A stretch of 64,000 nucleotides of DNA, taken from the NCBI GenBank assembly GCA_022495005.1, contig JAGYXB010000458.1:186001-250000 (forward strand). The letters run 5' to 3'. Numbering within the stretch: position 1 is the first letter of the stretch; every line of letters begins with the position of its first letter. The notes beneath the pieces are model-generated. The model had not been told where the DNA came from. It searched no databases and saw nothing but the letters and a program-made list of their open reading frames with translations. Shown piece by piece: positions 1 through 10,350 of the stretch. This stretch comes from Rhyacophila brunnea. Its lineage: Eukaryota > Arthropoda > Insecta > Trichoptera > Rhyacophilidae. The translations under genes and the position numbers were made by a program.

Positions 1-460
1 GGGGGAGGCGATTTATACGAGTATACCAGGCACTGACCTTTGATGTTGAGAGGGCTGGCTCGCGCTGGAACTGGCCCCGGGTCATGCACTTACGTACTAA
101 TAGGTAAATAATTTTGTAGTGTCACTCTTACTACTACACTTGGGTTAATATAAATGATGATGACGTTTGTATAAATGACTAAATACCCTGTGGCGGTAAC
201 ATGGCTTGAATAAATAATCTGATCGACTGAGCTCGTACGGAGACTTGTATTGAGTTTTTGCTTATACGACGGCCACACTGTAGCAAGTTGACTCTCTCAT
301 TGTTCGCGAATAACTGACTGTCATTTAATCACGGTCTACTGATGACCCGTGATTATTAAGTACCTGGATGATAATAATATTAATAATGGAAAGTGGGTGT
401 AACATATTTTTCAGGTTTAAGTATGGGATTGGGAACTTAATCGGCCCAACCAATATCAAA
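1..460 (+). repeat. Dispersed repeat family A, copy 1 (left edge cut by window)
   Basis: Stretches of this segment match 4740-5320: an opening ending in gttgagagggctggc (gttgagggggctggc in the other copy), a middle with tgatgacccgtga (tcatgacccgtga) and a right part with ggcccaaccaat. A third copy lies inverted at 21825-22147. No coding potential was recognised. The family is probably a non-autonomous transposon, but no clear terminal repeats were found and the class is unknown. Confidence 0.5.
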
Positions 461-3299
461 TATCTATTGTTTTCAAGGGATTCAGAGATGATTTAATAGA
501 TTATTTCTTATCATCTTTATCACATATTATTAATATTGTTTTAACGAAGTATTTTTCTAACAACGTGAGCTTTTTCAAGCATGATATTTGAATTTGTGAA
601 CCTTTATAAAGTTAAATAAAATGTTGGTGCGCATGTATACAAGTACGTCTTAAAAAAACCTCACTGTTAGTAAAATACTTGTCGTAAAAATAATATTAAT
701 ATTATGTAGTATTTTACTCGCCTACTCATTTGTTTTGAACAATGTAGATATTTTAATATTTTGGTTTCAATACATAGTATTAGCAAATAATTATTTACTT
801 ACCTTAATCACAGGAACATCCCTTGCGGATACACAGATTTTGAGTTCTTTTGGGGTCTGCATATTTTAAGGGGACATTAAACAAATAATACAAATTTTGA
901 GTGTATATTTCGTAAAGATTATAATTAATTCTTTATTCATTATTGCCTCTTTGCATTATATGCTTTACAATATATAAATAATGAATTATAGAAAGCAATG
1001 AATTCACATAAAAATGCACATAAAAATGTAGATGAAAAATAGTACGAAATAATATTTTAAGTTGGCGGGTGCCACGGTCTATTTTATGGTTTAATTTTTA
1101 ATCCTCTGTACTAGATATAGGATCCATAATATTTTACTAAAAACAAAAAAGGTTGAGAACTACAGGTAGAGTGACATAACTGGAGTAGTAAATATAAAGT
1201 AAACCACCTTTATCAGGCTGTGTCAGAGCTAACAATCGCGTTAACAGCAGTGAAAATTATTTATGTGACAGGAACATACATAACTGATATTTATGGACGA
1301 TGGGGTTTAAATGATTAAGGAGTGAAGTTAGCTCACCGCGAGTGTACATACGTTGGACAAATTATTACAATTCAAACATTGACCAAAATATACGTGTGGC
1401 AATGACTTCTCAGAATCATCATCATCATCGGCACTACAACACAATGTAGCCCTTTGGCGTCTCCCTATCCTATTACTCTTTTTCCAGACTCCAACCACTG
1501 CAGTCTAAGCCTTTCAATATATTTTTTTTTCGTGTGATCTCCAGGTTTTATAACGGTGTTTATTATTTCTACGATACTTGAATTATTTATGATGATATGT
1601 GGTTTTGCTTCTAAACCTATATTGAGATTAATCCTAATATAAAAATTAATCATATCAATCATAATCATATTATGACATACATCTCTTAGGTATGCTGACA
1701 TACTACAGCTTAAACACCAGACAATATTTATATTTGGCCACTTATTTTTTTCGTCTTATAAGCGGTAAAAATGATAACTTTCCCATTCTTAGTTGTATTG
1801 ACTAGTGTATCTCTAATAACTATCTTAGAAATCTGGAGCATCTATCAGTTCTTTGTTCTCCCAATATGCAGAACTATAATCCGACAATATAACAGTGAAC
1901 ATTTTGATGTTCGGTTGTGTTTGGCTATTTTTGCCAGTACGCGAGTGTCTACGAAGGAAACAGACCATATTACACGTAGAAAATCGTCAAAGTTACTTTC
2001 AATATGAATACATTATTAAACTACTGTCCACAACACGATCTCGGCCATAATCTAAAGTCGCTTTAGTCGCTTTAGTAGAAAATTATTTGTGTTGTCATTT
2101 TTTGAGAAAACCAATCCAGTGAAATTAAGTTAAAAATTTTAAAATTAAAATTAAGTTAAGTTAAAATTAAGTTAAAAAAATTAAGTAAATAACAATTCTA
2201 TTCTCAGTAATTCACTTAGAAGCCCAATTATTACTCGATTGTTAACAATAGAAAAATAAATTAAAATAATTTCACCTCTTAATTATTATTAGTATTATGA
2301 TAGTTAGGTAAATTAATACTGGGTATTTATTGAGTATGGAAAGAAATATATCATGAAACCCACATTAACTGATTATATTGCTGCAGGTATTTTATTAATT
2401 AAATAATTAGGAGAACACAAATTATGACTTAATGAGTAGAAGTTAACAGTATACACATTTTTTTTAAATTTTCAAATAATGTCTTAATAATAGGAATTTT
2501 TAGTAAAATTGTTATAAAACGCATACTGTAAAAATCGTTTTCTATAAAAATATATATCTACCTATCATTATAATTGTACTGTTTTTTCATCACTTTGAAA
2601 TATTCTGTCACATTAAAAACAATGATTTCTCGTGCCTGTCTTGGTAAAGTTTCTTTGTACTCCGGTCGAGATGGGGTATTTATTGTAAAACTGTAAAAAT
2701 ATACTATTGTATCGTGTAAAACGGACTTTTCACACACAGGCGCAGCGTTTACGCTCCCAGGCGCAGCATTTACACACCTAGTATATGCGCACGAAAGTAC
2801 GTGTGCTTCTGCGCAGGCCCGTTTCTAAGTTGTTGTAGGGCAATACCTCTGTTCAACCAAATCACTTCGGATATTGACATATTTCACCTGCGTGAGGATG
2901 AGTATATGTGGACATTGTTTTATAAATTTTTAAGGTTCTGCTTTGCTGATTCGGTGTATGTACTTCATTGTATCAAATTTATATTTTTTTTGTATTTACA
3001 CTTTTTACTGTTTAATAATTTTTAAATAATACTGTTTTAATAATATTTCTTTGTAATAATTTTTCTTTCTCTAATGATTTTTTTCTTTTTTTAACTTATT
3101 TATCTATTTTTATACTATCTCCATAATATGAATAATAATTATATTTATATGAAATTGAAATACACAGAAAACATATTTGTTTTTTTAATTCAGATAAAAA
3201 TCATTATATAAATTTAATAACTTTGTAAGTAGGTACCTACCTATGATATATTATATTATGTACTAATCTACTTCTTTATTATAATACGTTATGGTTAGG
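461..3299. other. AT-rich stretch with no recognised gene
   Basis: No convincing gene is seen. Positions 1416-1560 hold a short (atc)n run followed by a moderately GC-rich piece reminiscent of insect retroelement 3' ends, but the family cannot be named. A minus-strand stretch at about 797-851 ends in a strong splice-donor-like gtaagtaa and has an open frame of about 18 codons; it could be a small exon but has no supporting partner. Short near-repeats with caggcgcagc occur near 2735-2775. Confidence 0.35.
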
Positions 3300-3735
3300 C
3301 GGCTCTCGTGGTGCAGTGCGTAAGGCGCTGGCCTCCATGTGGGTCTATTCTATACTTATCGAACACTAAATTGATAAATAGTATCAAACTTAGGGTTGGT
3401 TTGTATCACAATATTAGCACTTATTGTAACAATTACACGAAGCCGGTTTTTATTGTTGCAATAAGTGCGATATTTTAACAGCAGCAACATAGGTGCTGTT
3501 AAAATATAGCACTTATTGCAACAATAAAAACCGGCTTCGTGTAATTGTTACAATAAGTGCTAATATTTTGATACAAACTTACCCTAAGTTTGATAATATT
3601 TTTCACTTTATCACTTTAGCGGTCGATAAGCATAGAATAGACCCACTGGGCTGGGCTGGGCTCTCCACCCGAGATTTGTGGGTTCGATCCTGGTGAGGAC
3701 ACAATATCTATGCGTTTTTCTCAAAGCCTGGGTAT
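3300..3735 (+). repeat. tRNA-derived SINE split by a foldback insertion
   Basis: The left part (about 3300-3340) has an A-box-like ggtgcagtgcgtaaggcgct; the right part (3645-3705) has a B-box-like gggttcgatcctgg. Together they resemble the two internal RNA polymerase III promoter boxes of a tRNA. They are 0.3 kb apart only because of the palindromic element at 3341-3644. The 3' extent is uncertain. Confidence 0.55.
3341..3644. mobile_element. 304-bp foldback (near-palindromic) element
   Basis: The two halves are inverted complements: the left end reads gggtctattctatactta and the right end taagcatagaatagaccc, with matching interiors such as cacttattgtaacaattaca and its complement. The centre is near 3493. 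It interrupts a tRNA-like SINE exactly between its two promoter boxes. It encodes no protein and would form a long hairpin. No clear target duplication was seen. Confidence 0.8.
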
Positions 3736-4739
3736 TTGTGATTGTTTAAAATTACTAACAACCACCTTGTACGAAAAATCAAGGACACGGTTATTAATAA
3801 TTCTAAAAAAAACTTTATGGTTTTTGCATTTGACAACATGTCATTTTTTTAATACACTCTAAAATACGGCAAAGCTGAAACCTAAAATTATTTTGTCATG
3901 CTGTTGGTTATTAGATTAAAATTCTGTAACCACAAAATCAGGCGTCACGATTATCGAGCCAGTCGGCGTTTTAAAAACTCGCTTATTTGCGTTCCGTAAC
4001 ATTTACAATTGGATTTCGTCTCAGAAAATCAAGTCTGCGAAAAGTTCTACCCATAACTGGCTTAGTGAGCAACAAACAGACTTGGGCGCTTAGTTTGGCA
4101 AAACTTTGTCGAGTTTTACTTAACTTGCCTAATTAAATACATCGTCATCACCTTTGCCCAGAATTTGCCAACAGCCGAATTCACTGCCAACTTCAACATA
4201 ACAACTTTTTTGTTTAATGATCTAAATTAGGAATTTGAAATTCGTAAGTACTGCGGACAAAAAACTCATTAAAACACGCCTCAAAGATAATATTAGTACT
4301 TAAATACAAACTGGTCACAATTATTATTCTGATGAATAGAAAGTGAGCTTTATATTAGAAATATTTATACAAGATATGCAACCAAACGGGTAAGATAACA
4401 TTTATAATACAAGATAAACCAGAAAGCTCTCATATTACAAAGTAGCACAGCTTGGAGTACATAACTAATTTATATTACTTAGTTTTTAAGGACAATGCAA
4501 GTACAGTTGAAATGGTTGATGATAATTTCTTGGAACCACAGTTACATCGGTTAACAATTGACAAAGATACTATGAGTTACATGTTTACTACGAATATAAT
4601 ATCATACATATTACTACAATTATGTGGTAATTTATTTATATGCCAAATGTTTTTAAAATGTGCACCGCGACACCCTGTCAAACTCATTTTATTTATAAAT
4701 AACTACTTGTGGCGCTTTTACAGTGGACTGTTGTTTGAG
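3736..4739. other. No recognised gene
   Basis: Unique-looking, moderately AT-rich DNA. A 138-codon open frame starts at 4452 but runs straight into repeat family A at its end, has no recognisable domain and is probably fortuitous. Confidence 0.35.
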
Positions 4740-5320
4740 AATGATGCTGGTTGGTGGATTACGGATTTTGGGGGGGGTTTACACAGGATGCCAGACACTG
4801 ATCCTTATGTTGAGGGGGCTGGCGCGCACTGGAGCCGCTTTGGTGTTCTCGTAGTAACGCACTGGTAAACAGGCGGTACGGTTTTGATGGATGATATTAT
4901 TTGAGGTTGATGAATGATGGTGATAAGTTCAGGATGGATGATAGACGCGACGTTCGCTCAAACAGATTTAATGCAACGAAGTTCAAACATATGCGTTTTG
5001 AGTCACTCGATAGTTAACGACGGTTAAGCTATCACAAGCCCGCAATGCGACCGTTTTCTTGATGCCTTTTGAGCTAACTCTTGAAGCAGTCTGCTTAATT
5101 GAATTAATCAATAAACTGTGGTTTAGCGGTAACAGACCTACACGTACCAGTTGTCTTGAGTTAACTCAACTTAACTTTGATTACGGTCGATCATGACCCG
5201 TGACTTGTGGTCTTGTAACAATAATTGGGGATTTTAGGTCGGTGGAAAGAAAATATGAATGCGAATATTGGCCCAACCAATTTCATTTACCTATTCTTTA
5301 ATTCAATGCATTGATCCATA
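4740..5320 (+). repeat. Dispersed repeat family A, copy 2
   Basis: This is the fullest copy. It shares its start and right end with 1-460, and positions 4925-5280 are the inverted counterpart of 21825-22147 (shared gacgcgacgtt, acaagcccgca, ggcccaacca). It is non-coding and probably a non-autonomous mobile element of unknown class. Confidence 0.6.
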
Positions 5321-5877
5321 GTCAAAATGATAGAGTCGTACCTCGGTGACCGTGCTTTGATAGGATTCGTAGTTTTTATCTTACTTTACGTTAGCTGAGA
5401 AAAAGTAATCAAGTTTCTGGATTATACAAAGAAAAAAACAAAAATTAAAAATATTCCTAATGCAATGCACTGATGCATGATTAATATGATTGATTCATAT
5501 CTTTTGTTTAATTGTTTTTTTAGATGACAACAAATTTTTAATTCAGCATACTACTATGCCTTAAAGCCAAAGATAATACGTGGATATTCAAATTTAACGT
5601 AGGACAATAAATGAAAATATTTCTATAAATTTTAGTTATAATGTTTTAGAAAACGCTGTGGCAAAAAACCGGTATTTTTGGGGCGCCGAAAAAAAATATT
5701 TATAATATACGTATAAACAACTTTAAAAACCACTGAACTATATATACACTTATGTCAGAGATTTAACTGTAATGATAATAAATTAAGTGAGCTAGTTTAT
5801 AATATTGCTTTAACGTAATAAGTATATGATATTAAGGATATCATACTGACAGGAATGTAGCTACTTAATACCAATAT

Positions 5878-6045
5878 GTCGCACGGTACGGCTTGTAATA
5901 ATATGTGCCCATAAAACGGTTTTTTAGAGATTTTTTACAGCTGGTGACATCTAGGTAGTGTGACTGAATTCACAATGAGCTTAAAAAGCTTTTTTCGAGC
6001 TTTCGAATACAAAGTTGTTCGACAATACGTACCACGTGTTCGATT
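5878..6045 (+). repeat. Dispersed repeat family C, copy 1
   Basis: It matches 13555-13735 in the same orientation (ccataaaacgg, then ttttttacagctg, gacatctag, gtgtgactgaatt and agctttcgaatacaa). The copies differ at many positions, so they are old. A 61-codon minus-strand frame across this copy is not conserved in the other and is not a gene. Confidence 0.55.
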
Positions 6046-6639
6046 ATTTGCCGAATATTCCAATAATAAAGAAGAAAATCTTCCATATAAATATAATAAT
6101 TTATTAATTAATACTATCATACTATCAACCTAGGGTACTTGATGGAATTTTAATTGTAATTATAATTGATTTAAGTTTTGTTCTATTCCATTCAATTTTC
6201 TGAAATTTATCGAAATAGTAAAAAACTTAAATCTATTAGAATAGTAATGTTAATATTTCCTTTATAATATGTACCTACATGTTTATGGTATCAATTTGTA
6301 TTTAAATTTATAGATAAAGTAAATTATTTATTTCATAGTAATAAGTACAAAACGTCTGGTTAAATTATTTTTTATAATCGAATTTCAACTACACAAGTTG
6401 ATTGACAAACTACACATTATGACATATTTTTAAGTAGCAATGGTCAATTAATATATTACAAACAGTTTTTACGTTTATAATAAGCATTATATTATAAAAT
6501 AAGCATGTATTTAAGTGTATATTAAATCCCGTTATTATTTAAGATTATTCTTTAGATACCTACTAATTATTAACACATTTAATAAATTCATAATTTTCAT
6601 TACTGAGAATCAGTGAGACTAATTAACGTTTTGGGAATT

Positions 6640-6840
6640 TAATAAAGTTAGGTAACTAATAAGAAATGTCACCAAATATACAAACGTAACTTACTAATAG
6701 CAATAATAATAAACTGACGTAGTGTCTGAAGATGCCGAAAAGCGAAACCCGGGTCGCAAAAAACGACTAAAATAGATTAGTAAAAAATATAAATCTATTT
6801 GAATTTTAATTCAAATTCCATCAAGTATCCTCGGTCGATA
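6640..6840 (+). repeat. Dispersed repeat family D, copy 1 (hammerhead-like motif)
   Basis: It contains ctgaagatgccgaaaagcga at 6726, followed by acccgggtcgc, and ends in tcctcggtcgata. Similar blocks occur at 26630-26790, 51290-51440 and 59815-59905. The ctgaNga, short GC hairpin and gaaac order resembles the conserved core of a hammerhead ribozyme, a motif known from Penelope-like retroelements. An unpaired base between core and stem, and unassigned stems I and III, keep this tentative. Confidence 0.45.
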
Positions 6841-7150
6841 GAATCGTTATTACAATATGGATTGAGCGTAGAATATTTAATCAAAATGTTTTCTTCCGAT
6901 AGCAACATTTGGGTGCAACCGTAGCCCGTACGTTCAAAAAATATCCAAAAATTAAGAATAAAACACGGTGGTATGGAATGATTCAATATATGCAAAACAC
7001 ACATGCATCAAAAGTAAATGTTATAGAGTTAATTAGTTAGAATAGAGCTGCAAAAACATAAGCCGGAGATGTATCATTATAAAAAGTACTGCATACCTAC
7101 TAAATTTATAATATGAATTATAATTTGTATTATATTCAGGAGATACTAAC

Positions 7151-7326
7151 GTTTATGTGAGAAACTGGTCTTTATGTATTAGCATTCTTGGGGTAGGTGA
7201 AAAGGTTTTTTTTTTAAAGCAGCTTACAGTTAGTAGATGGTTCTTCGATTTGAATATCACTTCACCATTTTAGAAGGCACTAGTAACCCGAACTGACGTA
7301 ATGTGAAGTTACGTCTATATGAATTT
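7151..7326 (-). pseudogene. Dead exon 2 of Beat-like locus W
   Basis: Reverse-strand reading aligns end to end, without net indel, with exon 2 of locus Z (31557-31732): both are 176 nt, i.e. two bases plus 58 codons, and by hand 29 of 58 residues are identical (HIDV, LLKW, TYPKN, SHIN). In frame there are four stops, at codons 15, 21, 37 and 51. The acceptor tttttag is kept, but the donor reads gttagt where Z has gtaagt. It lies downstream of the intact signal-peptide exon at 10293-10350 and has the matching phase, so this locus has lost its first Ig half. Exons 3-5 were not found below it. Confidence 0.8.
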
Positions 7327-7417
7327 CTAAAAACAGATCAAATTAGCATTGTCAAATTGTTTTTTATTCGACAATATTTTGATTATTAGTTATAAATTAA
7401 TATAACGTAGTAGTTTG

Positions 7418-8874
7418 GTTATGAGATGAAATAAGGAACAGGCAGGGTAGGTTGGTTTGACTCCCAAATGACTCAGAATTTGGTGCGTGAATGAAATGAA
7501 CCCTGGTTTTATGATCTCCTTCCAAATAAATATCAATTTAATTATTACATATTATAATTTAGATGGGTGAAATCACGAGTATGCGTTCTGATGAATTGCG
7601 AGATCCGATCGGGCGAAGCGTAATGATAACCTTACGGTCAAATCTTTGATAACTGAATGACCATGTTGCCTTCTTCTACTGAGTGTTTTATATTAATTCG
7701 ATACAATAGAAAAATGCTGCTATCACTACTTGAATATTTTGATAATCATGATTTATTGTGTAATGCTTGATTCGTTTGTAAATTATAAATAATTGATTTT
7801 AATTTGAACAATTATGTAGTTTTGCGCAAGATTGATTTTCATACAAACAACTTTTGTGCATATCATGGTAAACTTACCTAGCATTATTTATTAATTTGCG
7901 ATATTATTGATTAATTGAATTATTATTAAAAGATTTGGGTGTATTGTATGATGCAAAGTTCACTTTCAATCAGCATATTCTTGACATCAGTACTAGATCT
8001 AGCAAAATGCTTGGTTTTGTAATGAGGGTTTCAAAATCATTCGAAAACGTCCGAGTGCTACGTACATTATACGTATCATTTGTGTTGAGTATTCTTGAAT
8101 ATACCAGCATTATTTGGAGTCCTAATAGGTCCATCCACACAATTAAGTTGGATCGAGTCCACAATAGATTTCTTAGATTTCTCTACTTAAGAACATACGG
8201 GTTCTTTCCTTATGATAATGGCAATAAAATGAATTTCCCGACTCGTTTTCTTCTGGGTATGCTATCAATGCAATCCTTGTCTATCCGAAGAGTGATTGTT
8301 CTTTTAAAGCATTTCTTTTTACTTCTTCGTGAGTTCATTTACAATCCGTATATACTGGCAAATATTAGTTTTCATGTTCCCACCAATATCACTCGTAGCT
8401 CCACGGTCTTCAAGATACCTCGTCGCAGGACAGATGTTATGTTTCATGATGCTGTGTATCGTGCAATTAGCTTATTTGATGGCACCATAAAGGTTGATTT
8501 GTTTTTTATTAACTATATAATGTTTGTGGACGTATTAAATAGGCTAAATTTATAATTGTATAAATTATCATATTTCATTAATATTTACACATGCTGTCTT
8601 TTTATTGTTATTTGTAATTAAGATATTTTTATACATTTTTATTTATTATGTAATATGGCGCATTGGCCAATAGCTGTAATGCCGTAATACTGTTTTTATA
8701 AATAAATAAATAAATTATATTATTTTGCTAAATTAGCTTTCTGTTGAAATTTGATTGATTCACATAAATCGCTTGTTTTGCAATTTTAACAATATTATGT
8801 TGCAAGATGCGTTGTAATTATAAATTAATGGTTACCTGCCTAGTCTGTGGATTGTAGGGTATTGGCCCTACAGT
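7418..8874 (+). repeat. Dispersed repeat family B, copy 1, split by a LINE
   Basis: The left part (7418 to about 7932) and right part (about 8716 to 8874) together equal the uninterrupted inverted copy at 51627-52300. Shared landmarks include aatttggtgcgtga, acgagtatgcgttctgatga, gcgatttatgtga (complement) and gtagggt near the ends. It is non-coding. The class is unknown; it was about 0.7 kb before the LINE inserted. Confidence 0.75.
7933..8715 (+). mobile_element. 5'-truncated jockey-like LINE (reverse transcriptase C-terminal part)
   Basis: An open frame at 7935-8555 encodes about 200 residues of the region after the reverse transcriptase fingers and palm of a jockey/CR1-type retrotransposon. 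Diagnostic strings are GVLYDAKFTFNQHI, SILEYTSIIWSP and RVHNRFLRFLY. The catalytic part upstream is missing, as expected from 5' truncation at insertion. A 3' untranslated region follows and ends in aataaataaataaat near 8715. The frame has no stop, so the copy is fairly young. The apparent start Met lies inside the domain and is not the natural start. Confidence 0.85.
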
Positions 8875-10292
8875 AGATACTCATTTAAAAGAGATTTCAA
8901 CCTTATCTTTCACCTCGTCTTATTTCTACCACTCTAACATATTAAATAGAACTCAAGTAAAATTAAGATATTCCAGTGATATCTTACAAATAAACTAAAT
9001 CTTTACCACTTTATGCAATAATTATGTTTAATACAAAAACCTGTAAATTAAATTAAATAGTAATCGGCTTACAATTTGGGAACCTTAAGCATAATAATTC
9101 ATATTACCTACTACCATGTTATGATAACCAGAATATTATATTGTTATAAATTGAAACTCTCTACGGATAATCCCGTATCTGTAAACATGATATTTTACGG
9201 AAGAGCGACTCAAAGATTCAGAAAAAAGTAACGGCTGCATGTATCTTCTTCAAAATTGGAACAATGCTACCATTTTAAATCTAGTTTATTATTTACCTTT
9301 GAGATTTTGCTCAAATTTTTATAGTTTTTGAGATATTACAGATACAGCATTGTACTTTGAAGTATAGATTTTTCGTTATAAGTGGCAGACATAAGATTAT
9401 AATTCGGACTTGATATATAGACCGTTCTTATATGTGGCACAAACCAGGTGGTACTTGGGACTTGAGACACACACTTTTCTTGTAAGTGACACATTTGGGG
9501 TTATTTTCGGGTACGACTAATTCACAAAATGTAGGGAAATATCAGTTACGTAGTTTTACTTCTTTAAAAAGATACTGGTATTGGTAAAAGATTAAAAAAC
9601 ATAAACCTAATTACAATTAGGCAGTAATAAATCTGGGTTTCTAAAAAAACAGAGAAAATTATGACTATTTATTTTATTATACACATACTTTTCCGCCACT
9701 TCGCATGCTTCCCGCGTATACACCGGTAACGGGGAGTTCCCTGTATATTCGTCGGAGACCGCAAGTAGTTGCGTGTTTAAACTTTACGTAAAAACGATGA
9801 AGTAAGTACTCGTCCCAATGTTTTTTTATATCCACCCATTGAACTGAGTGCGTAGACAACGAAAATACAAAAGACGTATAATCCCGAAAGTGCCACATAC
9901 GTGATTATACGTAGATAGTGTCGAAATAATAATAATGTTCGATGTATCTCTGGATACATCTATCCAGCAATCCCTACTATACGCCGTTCGTATGGTGAAA
10001 ATATATCTAGAGAAGCACAGCTTTCATTTCCTGGTTGGACAATCGAAAAGTGAGCATTGTTTTTCCGTGGTGATCCATTTCCAAAACATCGATATATTAT
10101 CTTTCTGTATGACCAAAGAATGACATATTTTAGAGAGTCGGTCCTTTGTCATATTTATATAGAACGGAGACATTAGTCCTTTTTCCGTTAAGAGATTCTC
10201 ACAATACACATCACATTATAAAGACATACACCTCAGTATTTTGACAGTGTATCATAATATTATGTTATCGAAAAATTATAACAAAGCCATAC
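8875..10292. other. Intergenic stretch, no gene recognised
   Basis: AT-rich DNA with a GC-richer island at about 9660-9960. Overlapping 60-73 codon frames there are on the minus strand, lack any known motif and are not supported as genes. The strand and position place the segment in the first intron of Beat-like locus W. Confidence 0.35.
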
Positions 10293-10350
10293 CTGCAATT
10301 GCCATTACACAAAGAAGCAAAATCAATGCTAATTCTTTTATGATATTCAT
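10293..10350 (-). CDS. Signal-peptide exon 1 of Beat-like locus W
   Basis: The 58-nt coding exon runs from an ATG at 10350 to a donor reading gcag/gtatgg, ending in phase 1. It encodes 19 residues starting MNIIKELALILLLCV, a typical secretory signal core. Length, phase, donor and the context ttaagATGAAT are the same as in the exon at 43909-43966. An in-frame upstream ATG at 10365 (MRGLK) is possible but the second ATG matches the paralogue. The next exon of this locus (7151-7326) carries stops, so the locus is probably a pseudogene whose first exon is still intact. Confidence 0.7.

Noticed and set aside
797..851. Minus-strand mini-exon ending in gtaagtaa with residues LKICVSARDVP
   Set aside because: The donor looks good and the text faintly resembles the start of a Beat Ig domain, but there is no cysteine strand after it, no partner exon, and the intact copies do not have an exon boundary there.
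4452..4868. 138-codon plus-strand frame
   Set aside because: It crosses from unique DNA into dispersed repeat A, so it is composite and unlikely to be a gene.
9677..10209. Cluster of 60-73 codon frames on both strands
   Set aside because: No motif, overlapping shadows, and they lie in the presumed intron of locus W.
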